Origin: Diadema setosum
Taxonomy: Eukaryota; Echinodermata; Echinoidea; Diadematoida; Diadematidae
DNA: 64,000 nucleotides
NCBI GenBank assembly: GCA_033980235.1
Contig: CM067067.1
Location: 1,178,001 to 1,242,000 of the forward strand
Direction: 5' to 3'
Shown: piece after piece, positions 14,661-28,326 of the stretch
Numbering within the stretch: the stretch's first letter is position 1
Layout: every line of letters begins with the position of its first letter
Notes under the pieces: model-generated
Told to the model about the DNA's origin: nothing
The model's database searches: none
Seen by the model: the letters and a program-made list of their open reading frames with translations, nothing else
Program-made: the position numbers and the translations under genes

Positions 14661-14904
14661 TACTGTATACGCCAAATATTTCGCAAGGTTTGTATTTTTG
14701 CGAATTTTGTGAGTCAGCTTCTATTCGCGAAATTAAAAACACGCGAAAATATTGACTCTAATGCCAAAGTGAATGTGACGTACGCGTATAAATATCTCCG
14801 TTCAGTACAAGACTCCACGATCGCGAATTTAACCACTCGCGAAATTGTCGTGAAGTCCCGATTCGCAAAAATTGAGACTCGCGAAATATATGGCGTATAC
14901 AGTA
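14661..14904. mobile_element. MITE with TACTGTATACGCC ends (TTCGCG family A)
   Basis: TACTGTATACGCCA is mirrored by TGGCGTATACAGTA. The interior is dense in TTCGCGAA and ACTCGCGAAAT motifs. It is homologous to 13,115-13,353. Confidence 0.85.
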
Positions 14905-16061
14905 AATAAATAAAACATACACTCATACAGCTCACAGCACCATCACTCACCATCTGCTGTACTAACATTTACAGCTGTAGCTTATGGTATTCTATGTAAT
15001 CAAACAGTCTGAATAGATATTCCAGTAGTTATAATATTTCAAAATGATCATTACAATTCATGATAATTATTCTTTTTTTTTTTTTACAATCCCCAATCAT
15101 GGTTGTCATTCACTTGGGAATAAAGTTTATGTTTCAAAGAAACAGATACAACAAAAGATTGACAGTATAGCACAATGCTGACTTCTGTCATACAAAAAGA
15201 ACAAGTCAAACTTGATGTTTTCAAATCCTACACTGTCCTGCATATTTGTCACCTTACTGCACTAAACACCTGTTCAAATGAGTCTAACTCGTAAACTCGT
15301 ATTTAGGGAAGCCCTATGTGAACCTGCTGGACATACAAGTCTAATTGTTTGCAGAGGTCAAGTTTGTGATTTTCCTTGGCCACGAGCCAAACCTGCTGCC
15401 CACGCATTTCTAAAACTGCACCAGTGCAGCAAAGTAGCAAATGTATAGTCAGCTTTTATGCTTCAGTTTTTATATTTCATCTATTGATAATATGTCCAAT
15501 TTTCCCTGGTTTCTCCCCTTTCCCCTCAGAAATGGAGGCAAAACCAAGGGATTGGCTCATAAACTATTTCCATTCTCCATGCACGCATGATCTAAAGTGT
15601 GCTGTTGGAAGTATCATCATTTTCTTCGAAAATATTCAAAGGTTTTGGACTTGACCTCTGAAACAGTTCCTGCATCACAAGGGACAACCAGGACAAGAGC
15701 CTGCGGGAAGAAAATGCTCTTCACTGAACCCTACAGTACAGGGAAAACTGAAACCATGGAGGTTGCTGGACTCTCTTTCTCTTTATACAGATGTTTAGTG
15801 TTTTATTGGATTTCTTTTTCATAGATATTTATACCTAGACATATGTCCATTTCAAAAGAACAGTAAACCTGGGTCAGCAAATTTATTCAACATATCTGGA
15901 ATTATCTTATGTCAATGATTGCTTATCATTTCCTACACAAAGAGGCATTGGTAATAACATATGTGTGTAATGAAGCACTGAAATAGCATCCTATTATTTG
16001 AACTTTTCAGGACCATTCACCTTCACAGCATGATTATGTCACACAATGGAACAACCTCTCT

Positions 16062-16103
16062 TTTTTTTTTTTTTTTTTTTTTTTTGGGGGGGGGGGGGGG
16101 GGG
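16062..16103. repeat. Poly-T followed by poly-G
   Basis: About 24 T followed by about 18 G. Confidence 0.9.
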
Positions 16104-17119
16104 CAGTTACTGCATACCCATGTGACAATGGAAAAAGACAGGGGTAGAGTTGGACTGATCAACGTAAATGGAATGGTAGAACGGACCTAACCAGGCAGGG
16201 CAAGGGGGAGGTGTTTGTCGTACTTGTGGCGTAAGCTCAGTCAGCAAAGGCTTTGAGTTCAGCGATAATTGCACGGAGCACAAATTCTGGGCATGCTGCC
16301 AAAGCCAGCCATTTGCACAAGAGAGTCACAGAGCCTCACAAGGTACAACAAAGCAGCCTGCAATATGGAGCGCTTTGGAGAAGCTCTCACTCCATGCATA
16401 CAGCATGCAGTCCTGTGTGGTAAAACACATTCAAGCCCTCTCCTTCCCTCTTGCTCTCTCTCTCTAACCTCCCCCCCCCCCCCCCCCCCCTTCCTCTGGC
16501 ATGCCTCTTTTTTTCTGGACACAGGCATCGCACACACAACAATGGTGAAAGTTCAGGCTGCGTAAATGTAATATGCATTTATGCGGGCCACCATCCCATA
16601 GAGTGTGTGAGAGGGGTAGAGCTTGTGATCGCTGTCAGCCTCTCAACTCCTCCGTGCTGAATTTTCAGCCAGTGACAGGAAATAACCCTCCACTAGCATG
16701 CGGGGTCTCACACAAAAACAGCTCACCACAACTCATAGCGATGGATCCTCGGGAGAAAAGCATCGCTTCAATTCTATTGATCCATTCTAGGAATTAGATA
16801 CAGTAATAAAATATAGTTAACAAATGGAGATTTGTAACAAGGCAAGCTGAAGACACATCGACAAAAACCTATGGATGATGTAAATGATATGGACAATATC
16901 AGCAATTCTTTTCTGCAAAGCGTTCCTACATGATTGTGTAATTCTCACTGCCAGATAGCTGAACTATAATGCCACTTTCCTTCTTGTGGCAAGAAGGTAA
17001 CTTTCACATCTTGTCATTAGGCCTATATAATCATATTTATTGAGGACGCTGATTGAATAAAATTTGACTTCTCCATAGCTCTATACCATCAAAATTTGGA
17101 ATCCTGTTCCACTTCAATT

Positions 17120-17144
17120 ACACACACACACACACACACACACA
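17120..17144. repeat. (AC)n microsatellite
   Basis: Twelve clean units. Confidence 0.95.
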
Positions 17145-20100
17145 TCTCTTTTGTGATGCTGCTTTTTATGCTCCTGCTCAAAATACATCACAGAAATTGT
17201 TTTCTTATCTTGCCCATAACAGAAAAGGTTTTAATCCTTCACACTAATGTAGGAACATTACATATTTGTATTGACGCTTACACGAAAGGAAAAAACATAA
17301 CAGCATTGTCAATCAATAATGAAGCAAAAAGAAATCAATAATGGTTGACATTTTGACATGAGAAAGATTACTATTTACTAAGGTCTGAAAATTTGATATG
17401 TATACTAATTCTGCAGGCCTTCTTGTTGTTTTGCATAGTATTTTGTTATAAAAATTTACTTCATGAAAACTGAGAGGGTAATTACTTTATTACAGAAATT
17501 ATCGTGCAATCCTTGTATACATTGGTAGGTGGGTATGTGTTGTGTGTGTGTGCATGAATTAAAGCTTTGTCATGGCAAAGGGAAGTCCTTAATTAAGCCG
17601 ATTCTTCCCTAGCAGCAGCCAATACTTCTACACTCACTATCAAGCATAGTCCAATACATCCCCACTGCTGTGTGACTCAGGTCGTGCAACCTTTACCATA
17701 TGACTTGCATGCCTAGATCCTCCCCTGTGGTGTGAGTCTTGCTACACCAAGAGGCTGGCACAGCAAAACCAAACTGATTGTTCACACCCCCTTAATCCAG
17801 TTAGGATCACATTACCAGTGCATTCACACTGCTGCAGAGATCTGCCTGCAAAATTCTCTCACACTGACAACACATCCCCAGCTTGTGAGTGTACAGGTTT
17901 GCCTAGCTGGGCTGGTGACATTCGAACATTGTAAGCACCTCTCTCTGGCCAATTATGCAATGTCAACACAAGCTTGGAGGTCAGAGCACTATTGTAGTTA
18001 AGTGTAGTACCTCAGCCTTTGAGGAAATGTAATCATTGTGTGCTTAACTTGTCTGTCCTTCACTCATTCATGTCTGTCCTTCAGTCATTCATGCATGCCT
18101 ACTATGGTGAGGGAGCCAGGAACTGAAGCAAAGGAAATGCTTCCAATCCAGCTCTGACACATCTTGTAACCTTGAATTCGGGAATCTATAATAGTACCTG
18201 CTCCTAGGTACATGTATGTGTCCTAAGCAACCTTGGGTTAGGACATAGAATATTTGCATAAATGTATACAGGGTGCAGTGTTAATTGTTGAAAGCTTAAT
18301 GTTGCATCCACTGGACACACAAAGGAGCATATATGCTTCTTTTTGTCTTTGTTGTTTTGGAGGTTTTATTTGTGTGGGTTTTTTTTTTCTTTTTGCTCTT
18401 ATATGTACAGAGTACATATACACACACTATATAAATACAATATACATGAATTCATAGATCTACTCTTCAAATACATCAGCATCAGCATCAGCTTCAAGTA
18501 TCAGCATTTAAACAATGCAGTATTGTTGAAGACTATCATGAAACATGAAAAGCATGAAAACTTCTCTTTTGGGGGGAGAGTGGGGGTGGTTATGAGTTTC
18601 ATTAATATTCAATGAAAGAATCTACGAATGAGAGGAAACACTGAACAGAACAATTTTTCCTCATCATTCAACAGTAACTAAAATTAGAAGTGTATGTAGG
18701 CCTATAAACGTGTGCATCTGTATCTGTCTGGGCGTGTGTGTGTCTGTGTGACTGTTGTAATTTTTGCATGTAATAATTAAACTAAATTACACTACAGCAA
18801 TAGTTGACATTCCAGTGCTCAGTGATACAGAAAATCATCATATCTTAAAATCTAAAGTCGGGTTTAAACTATACCTTATTACAGCAGTTAGAACCTCCTC
18901 AGTCATGCAGCATAGTAAAGAGGATGGCACTGTTTACAAATCCTTGAGGATCTCCCCAGAAACATTCTAGTGTGAGAAGAGCTGTTGGGAAGTCATTGAC
19001 ATGCTGACACCAGTTTACAACTCAAACATCACTTCATTTGTATCATTTGTTTGTATTACCATCAGGTTGGTAAACAACAAAATGCAATAACATTTTGTCC
19101 TGGGAAGGACCCTTCGTACTAAATGATGGTAGGGCATTTGAAGTGTTTGATAGGGATTTCCTTTATACTGTATGTATAGCAATCAGTCCGTGTGAGAAAG
19201 ATATGTTTGCTCAATTTCTCATACGATACAACACAATAACCCAAGAACAAAGGAAATAGATTGGGACAAAAAAAATCCAACTGAAGGAAAAACACCAAAC
19301 TTTCAGCTTTCCTGGAATTCAATAATTTCATTTTCATAAAGAGTGGAATTGATTCACAGTGGAGAGGTCGTGTTGTCAATCACATTCCCAACAGATCTTG
19401 TATTACACACCACTCATCATAGCAGCCTACGCTGGAATAAAGCCATGAATTCAGCAATACAGAATTTTTAAGTACAGCTTGGCAGCTTGGTAAGCGTCAT
19501 TAAATTCTACTCATTTTGTGCTGCAGCAATTCTATCATTGCCCACATACTCTTGGATTACAAATTCTATTCTGATTGCTAGAAATGCTACTTTGCCATTA
19601 CTGTATGCTGCAAAGAAATTAGCTCTGACATGTAACATTGTGGTGGTCACATATCACCTTCATTCTATATCTGTAAAATGCTATCTGCACTGGAAATAGG
19701 TGACATTTTGATGATGAATAAGTAGCAACAAAGTTCACAACACAATGTGAACATATTTACCATAAAACGCAGGACTTCATAGTGGTGTCTCCTTTTCTAG
19801 TGCTTCTGAAATCTATGCTGAAACCCACATTGTAGTCCAGAGTGGAGGTTGGGAAGGATGCAGTCATGTACATTGACTGGCATAGAGCAATCCTGTCCAT
19901 GAACTCTGACATCACAGCATGGCTGAGGGAGGGGGATACTGGCTGGCTACAACACTGGGGAGATGTAACCTAGTTCTTGAAAACAAGAACCAAATTGACG
20001 CCCCCAGCACCCACCATCACGGAGACTGCCTGGCCGAATTCTGACACCACTCTGAAAATCTCTATTCTCCTACAGAAATATCTACCCAAAATGGAACACT

Positions 20101-21138
20101 GGCATTGCAGCGTGGGAATTTAGAGGAAGTTATTTTATGTAGCAGATCACATCATGGAAAAAATATAAATCAAGCAAATCCTGTCTTGTTTGAAACAAAC
20201 ACTTAGAATGATGTCTCTCTTATTCTTCTAATTCATAAGGTATATCATGCAAAAAAAAGATAATCGCAAGCATATTACATGATGTTTAATCCACTTTCTA
20301 ATCATTCATTTTTCTTTGATCATGATGATTAATCAAAGATTACAGTCATCAAATTGGGCTTAATATATCATAACAGGAGAGAAGGTGACTTATTCACAAA
20401 CAGCCCATTCAGTAACTTGAAAGAAGCAAGAGTAAAACAGACATCATGAAAATGTCTGAGCTTTTGTTGACTCTGCTGTTAAATATACAGTACATGTACA
20501 AGTACATGTAACTTACAATACTGAAATACTAAAAAAAAAAACTGGTCCTCCCTTGATAATGAAATGTGTCGTCTCTGCCTCTAGAACAAGAACAGATTCA
20601 ATTTTCAACAAGGCTAATGACTATTGATTTTCTGGCCATGACTACAAATTGTACACACCATGAATTACAATGTACATTCCTCTGGTCACATCCCAATCTT
20701 ATCACAGATGATTATGGTACATTAAAGACTACTGCCTTCAAAACTGTTTCCAATGCAAAACTAGCAGAGCCCTGAGTGAAGGAATAATATCATTATCACA
20801 CTTTAGTCAAAGACTACTAGTATTGTATGCCACAGATTTCATAGCAGTTGGCACAATGTGCAACTGTAGAATCCTTTGGGGACCCAATTTGTTTCCCAAG
20901 ATTTCACACATTTCCAGCAGCAAAATGTCAGAGTGAACCATTTACTAAATAAAAAAAAAAAGCAAGAGTAACATAATCATACAAGTTTTCTACAACACTC
21001 TATCTATTTTGAGAGTTAAAACTATATGTTTAGAAAGAATAAGATGCATTGGTGCTGCAACATATAAGATAAGACAATATCTACTATGAAACCACAACTA
21101 GAACTAGAGATTGTAATTTGTCATCACTGACAAATTAA

Positions 21139-22897
21139 GGTGATCCGATTTTTTTTAATCAATGATTCGAGTCCTGATAGTGCAAAGTCTCAGCTACAAC
21201 ATATTAAAATCTGAGAGAAATTCACCGAAGCATAAGTAAGATAGTGCTCGATAAAGAGAGTCATGTCAATTTTCACATCTAAAAAAATCCCTCCCATAGA
21301 GATAACACGTCATAGCGAAGATAGAAAAAGAAGTACATAATGACCTTTGACCCCACTTTGCACAGACAAGATGACATCTGAGCAAAAGGTGGTTATTTTA
21401 TGAAATGATCCCTGTAGCATGGTCTTTACGTGTGCAAAATATGGGAAAGATAGGACATGTATTCACCAAGATACAGGATGAAACATTTATGACCTTTGAC
21501 CCTAATTTACATAACCAAGATGGCGTCTGATCAAGTAGTCGTTATTTTATGAAATAATGTTCGTGACATGAACTAAACATGTGCAAAATATGGTGGTGAT
21601 AGGGTATATTTTTCTGGAGTTATTGCACATAACGTTGCAAAAAGAATGAAATAGTTCAATACATCGAAGATAAACTTTAATTTCAAGTAAGTTTTTTGAC
21701 GTGATCCCGACATCGTATGAAAAAATGAAGGGTACACTCACGATAGCCCAAAGTCTCAGCTACAACATATTGAAATCTTAGAGAAATTCACCGAAGCATA
21801 AGTGAGCTAGTGCTCGAAAAAGATAGTCATGTCAATTTTCACTTCCAGAAAAACTGCTCTCCCATAGAGATAACACGTAAACTGGTCAAATTTTACAAGG
21901 ATACTTTCAATCCATTTTTACGAGGTGATGACGTCATCCAATCAAAATGTTGTAATTATAAATATGATAGAACATTAAATAATCTACAACATACTGAAAT
22001 TTAGGTGAAAATCAGCAAAGGATAAGTGAGATACGCTCGAGTGAACTTGTTTTTTGATGACGTCATTTTGAAAATCTACTTTTTTTACTTTATTAAGAAA
22101 TTTGATATCTTTTAATCACTTTTTCAGTATCGTCAACCCATGAAATGATATGTAAAACTCATCAGCTTTCAAAATATGTAAAGAAAATGGGGGGTCACCG
22201 TCCATCCTGACGAGTAAAATCAGATTTAAAATTGGCGGTTTTTTGGCATTGTTGCACTGTATATCGCCATTGACGCGCACGCGGAATTTCAACTTTGACT
22301 GGCCCGTATGACGTCATATTGAGTCGGATTGACTTGAAACTTGGTAGAAACATTCCTTGACATTACAGACATCTGATCCGTGTGAAAAAACGGGAAATTT
22401 CTATTGTATATGAGCTGTGCGTGCGTATATGCGCGCGCGCATACGCGTCCGTCGATATTTTTTGAAATGCTGTAAATGACCTGAAACGTGTGCAAAACAA
22501 TTTTAAGGTTGATTACAGCATGTTTAAATTTCAACGCGCGTGTACGCGCTCGTTTACTATGAACGTGACTAAGTTTTATGAAATATATCAATAGAACTTG
22601 ACTTGAACTATATGATATTCTAATTTCATTGAAAAATTCCATTCTATTAATGAGATATTAATGTAAACGTGATTTCAGATAATGACGTCATAATGACGTC
22701 ACGGTTGACTGATCACATTGATACACTAGATCTGTCGTCCTTAGGACAGGATACATATATGGTATAAGTTTGAAAGTGATAGGCGGGGGACTTTTTGAGT
22801 TAACCTCTGCACAAGATTTGAGGAGAAAGAAATAAAGAAGAAGAAGAAAGAATCCGTACAGATACAATAGGTGATCCGAGAGGATACTCGGATCACC
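21139..22897. mobile_element. 1.76-kb non-autonomous DNA transposon with GGTGATCCGA ends and TAA target duplication
   Basis: The left end is GGTGATCCGA and the right end is TCGGATCACC, each flanked by TAA (21,136-21,138 and 22,898-22,900), as in PIF/Harbinger-type elements that duplicate TWA. The last 30 bases form a hairpin in which GGTGATCCGAG is repeated inverted. Inside are duplicated blocks: one starting GTCTCAGCTACAACATATT (21,188 and 21,751) and a roughly 150-bp unit containing ATGACCTTTGACCC (21,339 and 21,489). No transposase frame is present. Confidence 0.7.
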
Positions 22898-24087
22898 TAA
22901 TAATGCAATGTAGTGCTCTCTATATGATTTGCATTTCAATACGAGTTCCCATTATCCACATAGACTTCCAAATCTCCATGTTATCACAATAAACATCACA
23001 AATATATTATCTAAATGCCCCTTCCTTAATCATTACAACACTGAGTCTTTAAACCTCACAAACGGTCCTTCAATAAATGTGTAAGAAATGTGGTCTTCAG
23101 TTACATTGTATTCATGAACAAAGGCGAAGGTCACATCTTCTTACATAATAAAAAAAAAGGAAAACAGGTAAAGCTACAGAGACTTCCCTTGTTCTGTGTT
23201 TTAGGAATTATTTTGTCATTATGGTTATACTGTAGTACTCTCCTACAAAATTGTAAAGTATACTTCAGTCAAGATGATAACACAAATATTTTTAAGCAAA
23301 CAGCTGTCAGGGTCAGTGCACCTTTAATTTTTCACAGAAATGTTTCATGGAAGACCGCTGCTGATTGGTAAGTGGGCTACTATGACAAAAGATTAGAAAA
23401 TATCATGTACAGTATGGTACACAAGGGAAACAAAAACAAACAAGAATGGGTAAGAGAAAGGGTCTCATTAGCAACACACTTATGTGATTTTTTTTTCCAG
23501 CCTCTGGCAAAGCCTCCGTAGTCCGAGAGATATTTTGATACAGAGATGAAACAAGGATTGAAACCCTTTATGTCCCATCTAATGAGGTAACCCATCTAAT
23601 TAGCACCATGTCTTCTGCTACATGGCATTACTACTCTATTGCCAGTGGAGCTACAATGTAAGAAAAGCATGCACTATGAGTCAGAGACCTCAGTGCCATT
23701 TCAATCATAGTGCTTGTCACTAATTAAGCTTCATCACTAGAATGAAGCTGGCAAAACTTGCTCTCTAGCTTGGACAGGGATCGTAAATAAAACAAAAGAT
23801 GATATACAGCACATGTAGAAGGCAATAAGTTACCATGTCTTTCTGCTTTTATGATTATTGTTTTGTTTTGTTTTATATTGTTTTTATTGTATCCCACAGG
23901 AGGAAAAAGTCATTTATAACATCTGACTGAAAAAATAACCAAGTGTTCATGCCAATAAAAATACAGTTAAAAAAAAAAGTGGGATACGTACTTTCACCTG
24001 TTTCAAACAGATCTCTTTGTTTTTCTTCCTTGTTGTTAGATATTTGTGCTGTGACATTGTTATTATCATGAACTGCTCAAAATGTTA

Positions 24088-24531
24088 TAGGCTGCATTTA
24101 TCAACTTTCCCATGTTTCAAACACGTTTCAATACCCACTATCAAAATGCGTATGCAAACACTTTTCGGAATGCATTTCTGCAGTTGCTGCATTTATCAAC
24201 TCTGTTGTGAGTCGATTGGAAGGCCTTGTCACTGCGCAGCTACAATGGACAGCTTGACCAGAGGAGCACATATGTCTAGTTGGTAGTGGTTGGCGTGGGC
24301 AGGTCCGAGCTATAAATGCATTTCATGATGACTTTGCATTGATCAACTCTACAGAAACGTGCTTCTGGCTCAATTGCATAATTTGTAATCACACTTTCTT
24401 TGGTGTTTCAGAAACGAGTTTTTAACCCCATAATTAAAACAGCTTTTTGCTTATCAACTGCCCAAAACTCCCTGAAAGTTGTTTGGAAACCTTAATTCTG
24501 TACCAGAAGTGAATTGATAAATGCACCCATA
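24088..24531. mobile_element. MITE, family TGCATTTATCAA, copy 2
   Basis: The ends TAGGCTGCATTTATCAA and TTGATAAATGCACCCATA are imperfect inverted repeats. The interior shares TTGGAAGGCCTTGTCACTGC with the copies at 29,558 and 34,942. Confidence 0.8.
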
Positions 24532-25699
24532 ATGTTTAATTCAGATGTATTTATATAAAGATGAAGGAGGAGTTAATGCATAAGATAAACAATATGCTGA
24601 TAAGAAGAGGAGCTTTTTTAAGGTTTAATCTCGAATGGCATTATCAGTATTATTGAATTTATTTTAACTACCCAATTTAGTAAGATACATGTAAGATGGA
24701 TTGTAAATATTACGATCATTATTTGTTATTTTCCGCAACAACTGTAATAGTGAAAGATTTTGTTTGTCAAATGCTCACTGGTCCTCATAAGAGAGTGAGC
24801 CAGTTAGGATAATTACCACAGCTCCTTATAACTTGGAGACTTACATTTGTATCAAATATCGACTGAATCTTCAAACTGAGGCACAAAGCTCTGCAATCTG
24901 CTTAATGCTTAAACCCACAGAAACAGGTGTGGCAAATATTGCATCTCTTACAAACAAGTTACACTTACAAGGTGTACACATTGTATTTGAGTATAAGAAT
25001 GAGGGTAATGTCTGACAAATAAGGAAAGAGTCTCATCTTCAATCCAGATGTACAACTTGGATTTGATACAGCCTTTGAACACATGAGATTTACTCTATAT
25101 CATGGGGTTTACTGTCACTTCAAAAGATAAAAGTAAAAACTGAATGAATAAAAGATGTATGATTTACAGATGCCCATGAGGCCAATTATGTCTACCTGCA
25201 TGAATGATTGATAGTTCATTAAACAGTTTTTCTTGGATTGTAAATCATGTGATGAAAGCATATGAACTTTGTTTTGTTTTCCATCTGACAAGATGGCTGA
25301 ATAGCCCATACATTCAGTGTATGAACTTCAATTTTTTTTTTTAGCTATATTTCAAGTAAAAGTATGTTCTCATACCAAGATATATCAGAGTTAGCATATT
25401 TTTTTGTTCTTTTTTATTTTGCATGGTCTTAAGGCAAGTTTTATATTTATACAGCTGAAATATGAGATTTTTTTTCATTTATGTATAAATAAATAAGAAA
25501 TTGTGAGAGCATGACATTGTCGACTTGCTCATTTGAATATTCATAAGGACTGGTAAAGAAATGTTTTCTAAAAAAAAATCTGAAATTTCAAAATTTCATA
25601 TCTTCCTCATTTCTTATCCAATTTTTGTCATTTTTTTATCGTGCTGGAAGGAATATTTTTCTCTTTCTTTTTGAATTTATTTATTTTCGGGTAGGATTT

Positions 25700-25797
25700 C
25701 CTCTTTAAGTCTCACTTGGGTTTGAACCTGCGCCTGGGCCAAGCCATTCAAATAAAAGGCAGATACGCTATCGACTGTGTCACCTCACACCCCTTAT
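25700..25797 (-). repeat. tRNA-derived SINE-like head
   Basis: Read on the minus strand there is an A-box-like TGACACAGTCGATAGCG and, about 40 bases on, a B box GGTTCAAACCC. The cloverleaf is not intact, so it is a SINE remnant rather than a tRNA gene. Confidence 0.5.
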
Positions 25798-26489
25798 AGC
25801 ATCTATAAATTTATCAAATCCCTAATGTATCCATGAGGATGAAAAACTATTTGATATGTATCACTGCTAAAATTATCTTGCATTTGTTCAGTTCAAATCT
25901 ATTCGCTATCAGGGTTTCATAGAAATGCTCTCTGAGCTTTCCATATTCCCAGTTGCTCAGTCAGAGTCTACCTTAGGAGTATTATTCTTCATGCTTGGTG
26001 TGTGCTTTGACATCAAAAGTTGCTAGACCATTTTTCCCCATGCAGGCACCAATGAAATAATCTACATCATCACACATCATTGTCAAAAATCAAAGTGATA
26101 AACTGATGCCGATTCTTGTATTTCAGCAATTTCTGCAATGTCTATATTTTAACATTACCTAGTGACTACTTTCTTTGACCTTCACTAACCTCACAACATC
26201 ATCACAAATATGATGCAATATTTCATTTCTGTTTTAATCAAAGACTTGTATGTATTGTAAGCAGAATTATTTTGGGTTATTCGTGGTTACTAGTGATGTA
26301 TCTATAGAAAAGGTCTATAAGTAATTTCTGTGTCTACATATCATTTTATACACGACACAATGTACAATTTGAATCTGAAAAGTTGATGTGACATACAGAA
26401 AAAAAGTAAAACAACTTCTGCACATGTTATCATCTGTGAAGGTGGAGGAAATCAAAGTAGAGAAAGCATTATTCAGTCATTGTACTCAC

Positions 26490-26792
26490 CAGCAATATTT
26501 AGAAGTGCTTCCTGACTGCACAAAATCCCTGTTACATTTTTCGCGCAGCACCTGTATTTCCCCTGGTCTCTCTCTGCTTCCACCGAAGCTATGTACAAAG
26601 ACCCGTTAGCATGCACATACTTGTGCGCACCCGTGGCATTGTTTATCACATGGCCATCGAAGACCCACACGACCTCGTATGTTAAATTGTTCGATGTCGC
26701 TTGGACACTGCAGTCCCACACGAGGGGCTCTTCTCTGAATGCAATCACATCTTGAGGTTTCTCTACGACAATATCAGAACAGACGAATGTGC
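26490..26792 (-). CDS. Exon 2 of Ig-superfamily receptor: complete Ig domain 1
   Basis: This 303-base exon (acceptor CCCTCCAG at its right edge, donor GTGAGT at its left) is symmetric phase 1-1, as usual for single-exon Ig domains. It encodes residues 23-122. The domain shows Cys49 in VWDCSV, Trp64 in VVWVFDG, a NGSLYI strand at 84-89 and the DxGxYxC signature at Asp97-Cys103. Four N-glycosylation sequons (N57, N73, N84, N107) fit an extracellular domain. The EKPQDV start and NGSLYI strand resemble Ig1 of protogenin, IGDCC3/4, DCC and neogenin, which are cell-surface guidance or adhesion receptors. Odd points are extra cysteines at 26, 104 and 113, including a Cys-Cys pair. Family assignment is by remembered resemblance; other multi-Ig receptors are possible. 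Confidence 0.85.
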
Positions 26793-26960
26793 CTGGAGGG
26801 AGAAAGAGAAAAGAGAAAAAAATAATAAGTAGCTAACATTCAAATTACCAAAAATGATAATAATCAGTTCGTAGAATGCATAGTACCATAAGGATAGTCT
26901 CTATGTATGTACACATGGAAGCAAAATCATCCAAGTATTTCCATGTTCACATAAAATTAA

Positions 26961-27217
26961 CAATTATCAAAAAGATGAGTCTTCAACACATATTTGAATT
27001 AATCAAATCTGTGAAATACATCTAAAGCTGAGGGGAGATTGTTTCATAACGATGATGCCATTTTTCCAAAAGCCATATCACCAAATGTCTTGGATTTGAT
27101 ACTTATTTCAGAAAGGAATTTCTTGATTTTTGAATGGAGATTACGAACAGAATGATATGGCTTGATGAGTTCACTGAGGTATGCAGGAGCATTTCAATGC
27201 AAGCATTTGAATACAAG
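26961..27217 (-). pseudogene. Dead 3' end of a non-LTR retrotransposon reverse-transcriptase ORF
   Basis: Read on the minus strand, this gives the familiar C-terminal tail of CR1/L2/Jockey-type ORF2 proteins: NAPAYLSELIKPY, later KTFGDMAFGKMASSL-stop-NNLPSALDVF, then FKYVLKTHLFDN. At least three in-frame stops, one replacing the Trp of the usual LWNNLP motif, show that it is a decayed fragment. It lies inside intron 1 of the receptor, in the same orientation as that gene. Nothing upstream of this tail is recognisable, as expected for 5'-truncated copies. Confidence 0.72.
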
Positions 27218-27414
27218 TGAACACTATAATGAAACAGATGAAATAAACACACAGATTGAAAGGCATAACTGTATGCTCTTTTACATGTAAATCACTGAAT
27301 GGAACACAGTGTACTTTAGCACACTGTGTTCCTTTCTATAGATATCTAATAGATCAATCTACCAGAGCATTCAGTCCATATCAGGATACTCCACTTGGTC
27401 ATTGGGGGTGCCAT

Positions 27415-27854
27415 TAGGCCCGTTCACAAACAACGAAAATCGAAATTTCAATCGCGATCCAAATTTCGATTTTTTTTTTCGACCGTTCAAACACAGGGAA
27501 AAATCGCACTTCGCAGCAAGGAAAGAACGATCAGTGGCCAAACTGCACATGCGCGAATCTTGCATGACCGAAGACTGACCCCGCAGTCCCAATTGGGAGT
27601 TTCGCACACGCTACGAACGATGGGATTAAAAATACCGATTTTCGAATCTCGATCGCGCTCACACACACGGCGCTTGGCAAAATAATCGTGATTATTCTGA
27701 AAAATCGCACTAATAGTGCGAGTTGGATCGCGATAAGGATCGCGGTAATTAGTGAGATTTTTCTGTCCACACTGGAAAAAATTTCGAAATTTTGATCGCG
27801 ATAAGAAAATCGATTTTTAAATCGCACTTTTTCCCTTGTGTGTGAACGGGCCTA
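27415..27854. mobile_element. MITE with TAGGCCCGTTCACA ends
   Basis: The left end TAGGCCCGTTCACA is mirrored by TGTGAACGGGCCTA. The interior is dense in AAATTTCGAT and GATCGCGAT palindromic motifs. It has no coding capacity; the frames through it are shadows. Confidence 0.85.
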
Positions 27855-28165
27855 TTTTCTCTTACAATACAAATCCTACTTGTAAGGGAAGTATTTCACA
27901 CTTCAAGATCTCTAGTATCAGAGGAATATGTGATCAGAGGTTTCAGCTGAAGAGCTGTCTGCAGTGAGTAATGACCAAAAAAAAAAAAAAAAATCTCCAA
28001 ATGAGCCCAAAGCAAGTGAAAATGACCTGAAGATAAAACAGTCTCATGGGACTACTATGAAAGTACAATTTTTCTTCTGAATGATATTCTGCAATAGGCT
28101 AAATGTGGTGAACTTCAATCATCTATGATTTTGCAGATCTGTGTATTTATGCACATGCCCTAAAA

Positions 28166-28326
28166 CAGGGCTCCACACTAACTTTTATTTTTGGTGGCCC
28201 AAAGGCAAACATCTGACCTTTTTTGGTGGCCCGATTGGGCCACAAAATTCTTCATTTCTGAAATTTTGGTGGCCCGACGTGCGTTTTTGGTGGTGGCCAC
28301 CGGGCCACCGTTCGTGTCGAGCCCTG
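28166..28326. mobile_element. MITE, CAGGGCTC-(C/G)ACAC ends
   Basis: CAGGGCTCCACAC at the left is mirrored by GTGTCGAGCCCTG at the right. The interior repeats TTTTGGTGGCCC four times. Confidence 0.75.

Larger units (their letters stand above)
1633..26489 (-). other. Intron 2 of the Ig-superfamily receptor gene (24.9 kb)
   Basis: The intron has GTGAGT at the donor and CTGCAG at the acceptor, in phase 1. It has no convincing coding exon. Open frames of up to about 117 codons inside it show no domain or codon pattern. It holds the MITEs, microsatellites and SINE-like remnant listed separately. The stretches 1,640-4,480, 7,450-11,900, 15,000-16,060, 17,150-21,130 and 22,900-24,080 are otherwise plain AT-rich sequence. 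Confidence 0.75.
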
